In this document: in pieces, positions 30,504 to 41,095 of the stretch
Position numbering within the stretch: position 1 is the stretch's first letter
Layout of the letters: each line of letters starts with the position of its first letter
Assembly: GCA_026075535.2 (NCBI GenBank)
Contig: AP026539.1
Coordinates: 682,001-746,000 of the forward strand
DNA: 64,000 nt
Direction: 5' to 3'
Origin: Tricholoma matsutake
Taxonomy: Eukaryota > Basidiomycota > Agaricomycetes > Agaricales > Tricholomataceae
The notes under the pieces: generated by a model
The model's input: only the letters and a program-made list of their open reading frames with translations
The model's database searches: none
Told to the model about the DNA's origin: nothing
Program-made: the position numbers and the translations under genes

Positions 30504-31127
30504 CTTTTCATTGTTGTTGTTGTTGATGTTGTTGTCATCTTCATCATCATTCTCCTGGTTGGTGTCTTCTTTGTTGTCATCCTCTGCTTTGTCATCATCA
30601 TCTTCATCATCTCCTTTGTCCTCTTCTTCCTCATCATCAGCTTCCTCTACCTAAGCAGGCACTTGTTGAGTTCTGGGGTGGGGGTGGTAAAATGCTCATG
30701 ACAGGATGAGAGCACTTTAGTGGAGTGACACTGATGCCGCTCTCGTCCATCAAGTGTTTGGTCCTGTAAATAGAGTAGTTAGTTTGAATAAGAATAAGAA
30801 AATTGTTTTAATATGACTTACCTTGGCAGCTGAGCAGGGGGCCCAGCCACTGCTGAATGCACATCCTTGTGTGCATGGATGGCTGAAGTTTTCCTATTGT
30901 TCATTAGCATTGAATTATGCTTAAGGGAGTCACTTACCTGGTCTTCTTGCCCCCTTGCTTAGTTCATCCTCCCCTAGGTCTGTTTTGCTCTTTTTTCATT
31001 GCATGCCCTCATTATCAACCACTGATGTAGCTCACCTGCATTGGCCTTGTGTCACGGATCCTGTTGATCTGGGGGGCAATCTATGAGCTAGTGGCTTGGG
31101 AGTGGTATTGGACTGGGTTTGAGGCAT
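30504..31127 (-). pseudogene. KDZ element second gene, 5' part
   Basis: Starts at ATG 31127 (MPQTQSNTTPKPLAHRLPPR). At least three short introns with GT..AG ends (about 30975-31035, 30899-30950, 30765-30822) join exons into a Cys/His-containing segment (KKTSHPCTQGCAFSSGW, APCSAAK, RHQCHSTKVLSSCHEH) and then an acidic Asp/Glu/Asn stretch that continues at 11938. A TGA near 30970 stands for CGA, and one base seems lost near 30655. The Cys/His pattern could bind zinc. The function is unknown; the gene pairs with the KDZ transposase-type gene. Confidence 0.55.
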
Positions 31128-31299
31128 CTTGGCATTGTTGATGGTTGTTGATGGGTCTTAGGATGGGTGTTGAAGGTTGGAGGCAGTGGTGGAAAGGGTG
31201 GGAAAGTGTCGACAAAATAGGCCGCATGATGAGCAAATGGCTGCATCATCCCTGTTCGGTAGGTTAGTGGTATGTGGTCTATGTAATGTATAGGTAAAG

Positions 31300-31385
31300 T
31301 AAGCCATTGTGGTGCAGTGGTTAATTGCACCTAATGTTTATGGTAAATGCCCGAAGTCCAGTGTTTGAGTCTCAGTTGTGCACAT
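31300..31385 (+). other. tRNA-like (Pol III box) module near the right end of the KDZ element
   Basis: GTGGTGCAGTGGTTAATTGC resembles a tRNA D-arm/A box, and GTGTTTGAGTCTC resembles a degenerate B box about 55 bases later. Arms do not fold into a good cloverleaf, so this is not a functional tRNA. A comparable module sits at 58746-58832 in T2, at about the same distance from the right TIR. Confidence 0.35.
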
Positions 31386-31399
31386 TTTTTCAAGTATTA

Positions 31400-31627
31400 C
31401 ATAATAAGGAGGTTGCTGACTTGGACAGTCCTGGGAGTGTATGAGTGCTGGTCCACTTGGACTCTGTTTGGACACTTGGACAGTCCTAGGACTCAGCTTG
31501 GACTGGACATTTAGTTTGGCAGGACTCTCAGCCAAAAAAGTCTGAGCAAAGTCTGAGCAAAGTCTGAGGACTGTCTGAGTGTCCAAGTGGAGTCCACTCA
31601 GATTGGGGGGGGGAGTGTAAAGACCTC
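31400..31627. repeat. Right TIR and subterminal repeats of the KDZ element
   Basis: Repeated words include TTGGACAGTCCTGGGAG, CCACTTGGACTCTG, AGTCCTAGGACTCAGC, and three consecutive AAGTCTGAGCA/AAGTCTGAGGA units at about 31540-31572. The terminus is GGGGGGAGTGTAAAGACCTC, followed by the TSD. Confidence 0.75.
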
Positions 31628-31636
31628 TATGCCATC

Positions 31637-31978
31637 TACTGTTTTTAGTTCTTTCCAGCTGTGAGCACTTCAGTGAAGAAGATGCACTCTTAAGTAGAAC
31701 ACTTCACCATGTCGTGGATAGATGATCTGGATGCGACTAACTCCTTGGTGTTTTTCACCAAATAAATGAATGCGCATGCAAGGTTGCCCTTCATATTCAT
31801 TTTCTAATATCTCCAATGGATGCATATTTTTGGTCAGATCATGAGGAATGAGACAACATTTAGCACCAAAATCTGAGTATGTCAAATCATCTAATTAAGG
31901 GTGTATTGGACGATCGAGCTAGCGAATGAGAAGTGTAGCATCAGATTGCAAATGATTTCTGCATTGGAATTGTACCAT
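31637..31978 (-). pseudogene. Helitron Rep/helicase, middle part
   Basis: The minus strand reads LDRPIHP, LDDLTYSDFGAKCCLIPHD, then RIQIIYPRHGEVFYLRVHLL and WKELKTVDGI. These are the conserved steps between the Rep and helicase domains in fungal Helitrons (DLTYxxF; IYPRxGExFYLR; LRTVxG). It joins 7316 across the KDZ insertion and 38168 across gypsy A4. Several stops are present. Confidence 0.8.
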
Positions 31979-32332
31979 GCGGGTTCTCTCTACAAGAAGG
32001 GGGTGGGATCCGTGGGCATGATGGGGATATTGATGGTTTTGATGCAAGGGGTTGTTTATAGATGAGTTTGTTGACAAAGGCCTTTCACACCACAAGTGTA
32101 GGTGGAATGCCTAAGAGAACACAACTGGGGTCCCCTAGGCATATATTGAGGGTTTATATACTATGTTACATATATTGTACATTGTTGTTACCAATGCATG
32201 CATACATGCATGTACATCTTGATGTGTGCAAAATAAAATTCTCATGCTATCAAAGTGTAGCATAATTTGGTGCAATTCGACATAGTAAAATAAAAATGAA
32301 ATTTTATTAGGTGATGGGGCAATTTCCTAACA
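31979..32332 (-). repeat. Gypsy A4 3' LTR, truncated
   Basis: Matches 37812-38167. It begins abruptly with GGGTTCTCTCTACAAG next to Helitron sequence, so a deletion removed its last 200 bp or so. Confidence 0.85.
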
Positions 32333-32343
32333 TTACCCCCCTT

Positions 32344-35300
32344 TTATGCCTTGACTTCCAGGCAAGAAAATATTGTGTCTGTCCCCTCTGTGAATTTTTG
32401 GTAAGGCTGGAATCTCCTCCCCTCATGCACCATTCTTGCAATGTGACACAGAGCATTCAGATTATGTTTAAAGAATTGGGCAATCACATTGCGCGCTCAC
32501 TTACAATTCTCTTTGGGCTCCCACAAATTATTTTCATGGGTAAAGTTTTTCCACTTTATTATGAACTCCAATTTGTTCCATTGAAGATGTGAGTCTAGAA
32601 TTTCTTCAACTATGTATTCTGGAGCACCTTCTACTATTATCAGAGGTTGCAGAGTAGTTTGTTGGCCAGGAATAGTGGGTGGGCGGTAAGGGAATAGGCA
32701 GGATACATTAATTGAGGGATAAATCTTGAATGATCAGGGTAATTTTAGCACTACCACATTAGGCGAGATTACTTTAGAGATTGCATATGAGCCAACTTGT
32801 TTCTCCATAGGTTTCCTCAAAGGTCGTGGAATATTCAGGTCCTTGGTACTTAACCACACCAAGTCACCAACTTTGTACTCTGGAGTGCATGCTCGAGTAC
32901 AATCTGCATGTTGCATCATGTCATCACATGCTTTCTTCAATGCTGCCTCTGCTTCCTCTTGTACCTTTTGCATCTTAGATACAAAGTCTTCTACCAACTG
33001 TACTTTGACTTCCCTTCTGGGTTCTACTCCCATGTGAGGATGATATCCATAATTCGTGAAAAAGGGTGACATATGAGTAGCTGAATGGAATTTGTTATTG
33101 TGGAACAATTTGGCAATTGCCAGCCATTCAGGCCAGTTGGTTTGTCAGTAGTTGATAAACATATGTAGGTACTGCTCCAACTCCTGGTTCATTCTCTCTG
33201 TCTGCCCATCAGTCTGCGGGTGATATGCTGTAGATAATTTAGCTGAATTCCCAATATGTTGTTCAGTTCTCACATAAAGGCAGAAGCAAATTGTGGTCCG
33301 TGATCAGAGATAACAGTATTGGGTAACTCATGTAACTGCCATACCTGATTTAGATAGAGGTGCACCAAGCCCAATGATGAGGTTTCTGTACTAGTAGGAA
33401 TAATATGGACCTCCTTTGTGAAGCAGTCGCATACTACAAATATTGCATCATACCCTTGAGCCTCAGGTAATCTGGTAATAAAATCCACAGATATATCTCA
33501 CCACAGTGCTTTAGGTATAGGGTTTGGCATTAATTTTCCTGCAGGTTTTTCTGGAAATTTCTTCCCCATCATGCACATATCATATCCATCCACATACCAC
33601 AACACATACTTCAAAATTCTGGGCCACCAATAATTTCTCATTACTAATTCCAACATCTTCCATCTTCCTGGGTGTCTGGCAGTCAGTGTATTATGATGTA
33701 ACCAGATGATCTCCCTTCACAAATCCTGATCCTTTGGTACATACACTTTTCCTCGAAACAACACCAACCCTTGTTCCTCAGCCCATTCATCTCCTTTAAT
33801 ATTACCTTTCTTCTCTCCCTTCAGAGCTTTCATGGCTTCCACTACTTCATCATCCATTTCCAAACATTGTCTAATTTTAGACAACATTTCAGTTTCCAAG
33901 CTATCTATTAATTGATGCCCTTGATGCATAGCGCAAATGTGAAAGTATTTTGGTTTGAGTAAGGTAACATTCTTATTGTCCTCCTCCATCCCCCTTTTAT
34001 GATCAATACATCTGGATAATGCATCTGCTTTCCTCATTAAGCTTCCCGCTTTGTGGACCAAGTGAAAATTGAAACACAATAGGAATAGTGCCAAAGGTGC
34101 TTGCCAGAGATTAAGCTTTTTAGCAGACATCAAGTATTGCAGATTTTGATGATCTGTCCAGATCTCAATCTGATGCATACATCCCTCCAAATAATGCCTC
34201 CATGCCTCCAATGCTCATATTATTTCCAACATCTCTTTGTCATGCACATCATAACCTCATAATTCCTCTCCACATCATTCAACCCTTGGGACAAATATGC
34301 ACAAGGATGCCATTTGTCATCTTCACACAGCATTGATAATACTGCTCCAGTAGCAAAGTCAGATGCATCTGATTCCACTTGTAAAGGGTGCAGGAAATCT
34401 ACTGGGGCTAATATTGGTCCCTCCACAAACTTCCTCTTCAACTCCTCAAACACTGTCTGCTGCTGCTCTCCCCACCTCCACACTACTCCCTTTCACATAA
34501 GGTTATGTAAGGGTGTGGCAATTTTGGAAAAATTCTGCACAAAGTGACAATAATAATTTGCGAGTCCCAAGAAGCCTTGACATGGGTGGGTGCAGGCCAA
34601 TCTGTGATCACCTGTACCTTGATCGGATCCATTTTGATCCCATCAGGGCCAATCAATAATCCTAGGAACTCGATCTCACTTGCCCCAAACATGCACTTCT
34701 CCAGTTTCAAAAATAGATCATTCTCTGCTAACCTCTGTAGCACCTCCTGCACTATTGCTTCATGATTTTCTTCATCCTCCATGAATATCAGAATGTTGTC
34801 AATAAATATTATTACCACACCTTTGTCTATTATGTCCTTGAAAATGTTGCTCATCATATTTTGGAAGGTTGGGGACTATTAGTCATCCCAAAAAACATGA
34901 CAAGTGGCTAAAAGGATCCTGGATGCATGGCAAATGTGGCCTTCCACTCATCTCCTTTCTTTATTCATACATTATTGTATCCCCATCATAAATCCAATTT
35001 TGTAAAGAGCTTGGCTTTTCCCACCTTGTCAATTATTTCTGAGATCAATGGCAGGGGGTACACATTCTTGACTGTCCACTCATTCAGATATGTACCTATA
35101 ATCTGTACAAATCCTCTTCCTTTGGTCTTTCTTTGGCATGAAGAATATTGGTGATGTCTGCAGTGATTTCAAAGGTCATATGTATCCTTTGTGCAATTGC
35201 TCCTTCAGGAATGCATCCACTTCATCTTGTTCCATTGGAGATAATGGATACACCTTCGACTTCTTCAGCACAAACCCTGACTTCATCTCAATCACATGAT

Positions 35301-35951
35301 CCCATGGCTTCCACACTGTCATTCACTCAGACTCCTTCTTCTGGAACACTGACAGATATTCATGATACACTTTTGGCACCCACTCCTCCACTGGCTTCTC
35401 CACCTTCACGATATTCTTGTGCCATGACTGTCCTCCCCAGATTGCTCTAAAGGTTTGCTTCTGCTCTTCTTTCTCAATCATGATTGGAACTTCCACATTT
35501 GGCATTTCCTCATCCTCCACTTCCTCCATCATAACAGAATACTTCCTTGGATGTTCTTCTCTCTCTTTTTCCTTTTTTCCTTCTTCATCTTCCTCCCATA
35601 CACATTACATTCCTTAGGACAATGAGTCATTTGTACTTTACCAGTTTTCCAATCAATTTCAGGATTATGCTTCTGTAACCATGGACATCCTATTATTAGA
35701 TTGGTTTTCCCAAGATCGCACACCTCAATTACAGCTCGCTCCTGATGCTCCTGATACCTTAGTACCATGGTCACCTCCTCCTTAATAGTTCCTCCATGAT
35801 TGACTGTTCCATCAATATTGTACACCATTATAGGTGGTGCCAGCTTGCATGTGCTAATACCATTTCCAGCAATTAAGAACCAATTAATGAATAGTCCTGT
35901 AGCACCACTATCAAGCAACACTTCCACATCAATTGCTGCATGTGTGTCCAC
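32344..35951 (-). pseudogene. Gypsy A4 pol
   Basis: Minus strand, in order: protease LLDSGATGLFINWFLI (about 35915), then LIIGCPWLQKHNPEIDW; RT near 35300-34480 with FIDNILIFM, where the catalytic DD is now DN (plus-strand 34795-34800); RNase H VESDASDFATGAVL and DHQNLQYL; integrase [31 protein letters not shown]; then SKDLNIPRPLRK and a chromodomain ending at 32344. Many stops and frameshifts. The stop after VVLKLP is a TGA in place of CGA. Confidence 0.88.
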
Positions 35952-36159
35952 TCAGCTCCAACTCCACTCCACTCCGCTGTCTTCAGTCCCACAGTCAAGG
36001 TGATTTTGGGTTCTATTTGCACAGAGTGAATAAGGAATTTAGGGGTTTTCAGAAATAGTGCTTGGCAATTTTCTTTGTCATGTGATTCACAACAATTGTA
36101 CTCCTCCTTGATTTCCCTTTCTGATTTACTCTAGGTTTCCTCAGATACTAATACATTGT

Positions 36160-37278
36160 AACAATTCTGGGTCACCAATGGGAAAACCTTCACTGGAACT
36201 CTTCCACAAAATTCTTCTGCCTGCCTTCCTCCAGCTTCACTTCCTTGATTGTAGCTTCCCTAATCTGCCTACAATTCCTAGCAATGTGTCCTAACTGCCC
36301 ACAGTTAAAACATTTAAATGGGGCTCATCTCCCTGCTTGATCAACCTCCATTGCCTCTGCTGGTGCTGCTGACTCCATAACTATAGGTGTCACTGCCATG
36401 GCCAGTGGCTGTGCCCTCGGAGCTTGCGCCTGAGGTGCCTTTCCTTTCTCGGACTTTCCTCCTGATGGCTTTCCAAATTTACTACTTCTGTACATCACTT
36501 TTGACTCCACCTGTTTCTGCCAATATTGCCAGTCAAGGCACATTGCTCAATTATACCACTCATCCAACTTCTCTGGCATAGAAGGTAGTCAGGAGATAGA
36601 CTGGAATAAAGAGGGATTTAGCCCTGCTTTCAAAAACACTACCAATGCAGCTTCTCCCATATCCATTTGTGAAACTTCTGCTTTGAACTGCAAAATAAAT
36701 TCATCTGCCATTAGGGAACCTTGGTGCATGGTTTTTAATTTAGCATTGGCTGATGCCTTTGGATTTGGGTCTCCAAACTGTGCCTCCAATCTCTCCAGAA
36801 ATTCCTTGAAGGTTGCAAATGGTTTATTTCCTGTGGCAATTTGATTAATAGCCTCATTTCTCCAGAACTGTGCTTTCTTCCCCTGAATGTACAAGAGAGC
36901 AAACATAATCCTAGACTTGGCTGTACAAAACTCTGGCTTCCTCCCATGGATGTACAATACTATAGAGCTGATGAAGGATTTTGTATTCTCCATGGTACTG
37001 TCAAAGATTTGCAGGGGTGTGTACTTAGGTAAGCACACTTTTCCATTTCCAGATCTCTCCACTGTCTCATCCTCCTGTGACATCCACTCCACCATCTCCT
37101 CCATCTCATCATCTCTTTCTCCTGTCATCTCTGGCAGTACTTCTGCTTGTCTGGGTTATGATGCTGCCAACACTGACACTAATTGCAACATTTGTGCTGT
37201 AAGCACATCAAATTTTGCCTCTAGCACTGGGGTGGGAACAGGATTAGGGCTGGGATTAGAAGTTGAGGGTTTGGACAT
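36160..37278 (-). pseudogene. Gypsy A4 gag
   Basis: Starts at ATG 37278 with an SxxSTSNPSPNPVPTP-type N-terminus shared with copy A3. Capsid-like segment INQIATGNKPFATFKEFLER..QGSLMADEFILQFKAEVSQ (about 36860-36650). A Pro/Ala-rich linker and a CCHC knuckle CFNCGQLGHIARNC near 36310-36270 follow. Stops near 37170, 36593, 36545 and 36325 break it. Confidence 0.85.
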
Positions 37279-37610
37279 AATAGTCAGATCTGTGATGAAT
37301 CACTTCTTTGACAGATTCAAAACTTGTTCTTCAGGACCTCTCCAAATGTTTACAGGTCACATGACATTCATCAATCATTCATCAATTGTTTGCCAATCAT
37401 TTGTTGGTTCATCAGGTGCCTAATTTGACACTTCAGATCAATAACACTTCCAACAGTGCCTAATCTCGGGGATAACACTGAATTTGGCTTGTAACTAAAA
37501 TAGTTGTCCAAATAGAGTGATGTAAATTGTGACTAAACCAGATCCAATCAGTTGTCTGGTTGCAGCTGTCCTAATGATGAGCGCTGCCTCTTGATCACTG
37601 GTGGTCACAA

Positions 37611-38167
37611 TGTAAGGTGAGGCCTGGCATCAGCTTATGAAAGAAAAGGTAGATTACATATATACAAGTACTTCCGGCTCATGCCAACAAGATGAGTAAT
37701 TGGATGTGGTGCAGTGAAATAATGATGTATGGGCATGTAAGAGAAGGTGCACTGATATTTGAAGTTGTGTTCTTCTGTTAGGGCAACACCCACTATCTGC
37801 TAGTGAAGACTGTGTGGGTTCTCTCTACAAGAAGGGGGTGGGATCCATGCGTGTGATGGGGAAATTGATGGTTTCAATGTGAGGGGTTGTTTATAGATGA
37901 GTTTGTTGACAAAGGCCTTTCACACCATAAGCATAGGTGGAATACCTAAGAGAACACAACTGGGGTCCCCTAGGCATATATTTAGGGTTTATATACTATG
38001 TTACATATATTGTACATTGATGTTACCAATGCATGCATACATGCATGTGCATCTTGATGCATGTGAAATAAAATTCTCATGCTATCAAAGTGTAGCATCA
38101 TTTGGCATAATTCGACATAGTAAAATAAAAATGAAATTTTATTAGGTAATGGGGCAGTTTCCTAACA
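37611..38167 (-). repeat. Gypsy A4 5' LTR
   Basis: 557 bp with TGTTAGG..CTTACA ends on the minus strand. TATATAAACCC lies near 37995 (inverted). The adjacent internal bases on the minus strand (TTGTGACCACCAGTGATC) are the presumed primer site, with no clear tRNA or self match. Confidence 0.9.
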
Positions 38168-38850
38168 ATATGAAGCTAGACACATTGCAGATTCTACTGA
38201 GGAGAGATAACAGCCTCTTTCATAGTCTTTAATTTGATCAACAGGTTGATGTTTGTGATCAGAAGTAGGTGTTTCATTCATTTTTACAACAGCCCAATTA
38301 GTATGATCCAGGCCTTTGTAAAAGTATTTGAAGAGATATTGAAAGCGATTTACAGAGGCCAAGCATTCAAAGTTGATGTGGCAATCATATTTAGGGGTGA
38401 AATATGGAATGTTCATGGCTCATAATATGCTGATGAAGATATGAATCTCATTACTATGAAAGGCAAGAAATAATAAGTAGTGTACCTCTGTCATGAAAGT
38501 AGCTTCATTGTTCAGACCCTTAGGGTATCCATAACTACAGGCAGTATCAGGCCATCCACATTGATGATAGGAATTGGCAGGGTTGTATTTATGAATCATG
38601 TGCTTCAACACAGCATCTTGATTGTCGAGGAACTTCTGCAGTAAGAAAGGAAGATATTTGAGCAGCAGTTTGAGGAACGTCTTTGAGTGCCAGGGCAATG
38701 TGAGCATGAGGTAAACCACACTTTTGAAATTCAGTGATGCAAATATGATATAATATTGGTCCCATGAATTTGGCAAGGTCTTTCATAAAGATAGAGAGAT
38801 ATTGATGAAAGACATGGAATACAACATCAGGATGATCACTTGCATTTTGA
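38168..38850 (-). pseudogene. Helitron Rep (HUH) part
   Basis: Minus strand: ASDHPDVVFHVFHQYLSIFM, GPILYHICITEFQKCGLPHA then HIALAL, which is the two-His HUH motif (about 38700) of rolling-circle Rep proteins. This is followed by HKYNPANSYHQCGWPDTACS, then YDCHINFECLASVNRFQYLF with KYFYKGLDHTNW, the conserved block just after Rep in Helitrons. The N-terminal third is missing and is replaced by hAT sequence. Frameshifted; it ends at the gypsy A4 junction. Confidence 0.82.
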
Positions 38851-41095
38851 CCATGTTGAGAGAACACACATTTGATGGCTGTGGAGGTAGCTAAACATAG
38901 CAGTCAACAACACATTACAACACGACTTTAAGTTGAATCACACATACCAGGTGCACTGAGGAAGTCAAAGGCCATTGCAGACAGCCATGGATAAGTGTGG
39001 CGATGTTCCCACCACCATGCAATCAGGTCATGTACTCTCTCGATGGGCGATGACAGATATTCATTGAGCTCATCTACCTCCTTGATACCATCCATGGGGA
39101 TGTCAGCAAAGTCTTCAAACTCAACATTTTTCTCAAGCTAGACAAGATGTAAGTAACAAGGACAATGATGAAATTTGATTTGGAAAAACATACCACTGGG
39201 GGAGTGGAGTCCAATGGTGAGCCTCTCGAGTACTTGCTGAACTCGTCCCTGACAATCCCCTCAGCTGTTTTGATCCAGTCCTTCTCCCATCCATGCTGCT
39301 GAAAGTACTTGAGCTTGAGTTGAGGATGGAGCACTGTACAAATGATTGCTTTGTTAGTTAAGAGCAAACACATGTGATGAAGATGGAAGAATACATACCC
39401 ATGGTGATACAATACACATTTGAAAGATCTGTCTTGGAGTAATACTTGTCCATTAACTGGCATGCAAAAGTAAGAGCATGTTTGATGGCAGGCGCAAGTG
39501 GGGTTATAGCTGATCTGCTCAGCATAGCATCGATCTGGTCCATCGTCAGCACCACATTGGCGATGGTGACAACATCATCTTGAGAGAAAAATAGTGTGGC
39601 ATCCTTGTACATCTAGCAACAATGTTTGAGTTATCCAAGTGTGACGATGGGGAAACACGCTTACCTTCAAAACCCACAAGAGATCCTTGACAACCTCCCA
39701 GTCTCCATCATTGAGTTCATACTGACAAAGCTTGAGCATCTTGTTTCCTGTCACATTGTCGATGATGATACAATAGTCAAAGGTGACCATAAGCATGTTG
39801 TAGGTGGAGTTCCAGTGAGTCTTGACATCACGAGGGATAAGGCGGACACGCTGACCATGAGTGACACAAGCTGCACGCCATGCTGGAAGGGTAATCGTAG
39901 TAGAATGGACAATTGCAAACAAGAGCTTGTGAATCTTCATAATCAAGCCAGTTAGCAACAGTGTAATCCAAGTAATGAGAACAAAGTACACCTTATTGAG
40001 GGTGGTGCAAACAGCAGCCGTATTATCAAGGAGCTGTCCATGCTCCTCCTCTGTCAAGCTGTCAAATGCCTTGTCAACCTCATCTTTGTCATCTTCAGCC
40101 TTGGAGTCTTCTTCTTCTCTGCTCCCTTCATCATCGTCATTATCCTCTTCTTCATCATCATCAACCACCTCTTCAAGGGTTGGTAAATCGTCCTCATCAT
40201 CATTGGAATTATCATTATTAGGTTCAGGGCACATCTGAGCTGGCGAGGCAGTAGAAGCAGCAGAAGCAATCAGTCAGAGTAGAGCCTTCACAGATAATTG
40301 CATTGTGTGGTTGAAGCACCAAACACAGTTGATGGATTCAAATGCATTTGGTAATTGATGTAAATGTGATGTCTGCTTGTCATTTGATGTTGCATTGTCA
40401 CCAACAAATGTCAATATCTAAATTAGATGTCAGCAATGGAAGAGGTGCCATAGCCCCGCAGTTACCTTCTGTGTCAAGCCATGCTTAACTAGCATCTTGG
40501 GGAATGCCCTCACAAGTGCATCCCCTGTGTGAGACTGTGAGGCAACAATCAGAGAGGCATCAATCAAAGTTGAAGAATATCATGGACCTCAGGAACCTCC
40601 ATAATGTCGAGGAGGAAGGTGAAAATGTGCCCTTCATGGTGAAGATGCACAGTCCATGCAACAAAAGTGCGGTGGTTAGGGGAGGTCCAGGCATCGGTAG
40701 CAAAATGTACATGGCCGGGGTGTTCCTTTAAAAATGATGTCAGTGACTCAAAAAATGATGCATCGATAGTTGACTCACCTTTAAAATCCAATTGACATGC
40801 TCTCGAGACTTCTCAAATATGGCTTTTATGTCTCGCGACACTGTACTCAGGCTCGGGATATAAGTAGTAGGTCGACCCACCTTCATGAGGACCTCAAAGT
40901 GCTGGTCTTTGACTATGTGCAAGGGGCGATTGTTTTTGGCACACTATTGGGAGATATGAGCACTGCCAATAAATCAGAAGGGGGTCTTGACAATTAAGGC
41001 AATGCTCACTGAGATTCAGCCTTTGTATGTGCATGGTGAGAGATCTTGATGGGTTGTTGGCCTTGTCGCACCAATGCTGCAAAGATTGACATGAT
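38851..41095 (-). pseudogene. hAT-family transposase
   Basis: Minus-strand multi-exon gene. Blocks in order: KVGRPTTYIPSLSTVSRDIK; intron 40726-40778; HVHFATDAWTSPNHRTFVAW then TVHLHHEGHIFTFLLDIMEV; an Asp/Glu-rich stretch; RDVKTHWNSTYNML; TVLHPQLKLKYFQQHGWEKD; an intron near 39138-39193; HDLIAWWWEHRHTYPWLSAM then AFDFLSAP; intron 38891-38947; ATSTAIKCVFS. These are the RNase H-like core and C-terminal dimerisation region of hAT transposases. All named introns have GT..AG ends. The end of the dimerisation region is replaced by Helitron Rep in the same frame. The right boundary with gypsy D is uncertain by about 50 bp. Confidence 0.8.

Larger units (their letters stand above)
7326..31627 (-). 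mobile_element. KDZ-type DNA transposon (host of the copia insertion)
   Basis: Terminal inverted repeats CAGTACTTTACACTCCCC (left) and GAGGTCTTTACACTCCCC (inverted right) are flanked by a perfect 9-bp duplication TATGCCATC (7317-7325 and 31628-31636). Removing 7326-31627 plus one duplication joins the Helitron frame as TVDGILHP, so the boundaries are firm. After subtraction of the nested copia (18,560 bp plus TSD) the element is about 5.7 kb. It has two minus-strand genes: 10314-31127 (split) and 7934-10230. KDZ elements are known mainly from basidiomycetes. The family's usual TSD is 8 bp, and here 9 bp match. Confidence 0.85.
31979..38167 (-). mobile_element. Ty3/gypsy chromovirus A4
   Basis: Minus-strand element with 5' LTR 37611-38167 (557 bp, TGTTAGGAAAC to CCTTACA) and a truncated 3' LTR 31979-32332. 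The 200 bases equivalent to 37611-37810 are missing, so no target duplication can be read. Its coding order is gag, protease, RT, RNase H, integrase, chromodomain. Flanks on both sides are Helitron coding sequence, so it inserted into the Helitron. Confidence 0.9.

Noticed and set aside
30500..30720. Plus-strand membrane protein (Val/Ile/Phe-rich frame)
   Set aside because: It is the complement of the minus-strand acidic Asp/Glu/Asn stretch of the KDZ second gene.
31300..31385. Functional tRNA gene
   Set aside because: The T-arm and acceptor do not pair. Only A- and B-box-like words are present.
37593..37610. Self-priming primer site in gypsy A4
   Set aside because: No complement of the bases after the LTR was found in the LTR near its TATA box.
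39575..40234. Separate acidic host protein
   Set aside because: The Asp/Glu-rich stretch is directly followed by hAT motifs in the same frame, so it is a linker of the hAT transposase.
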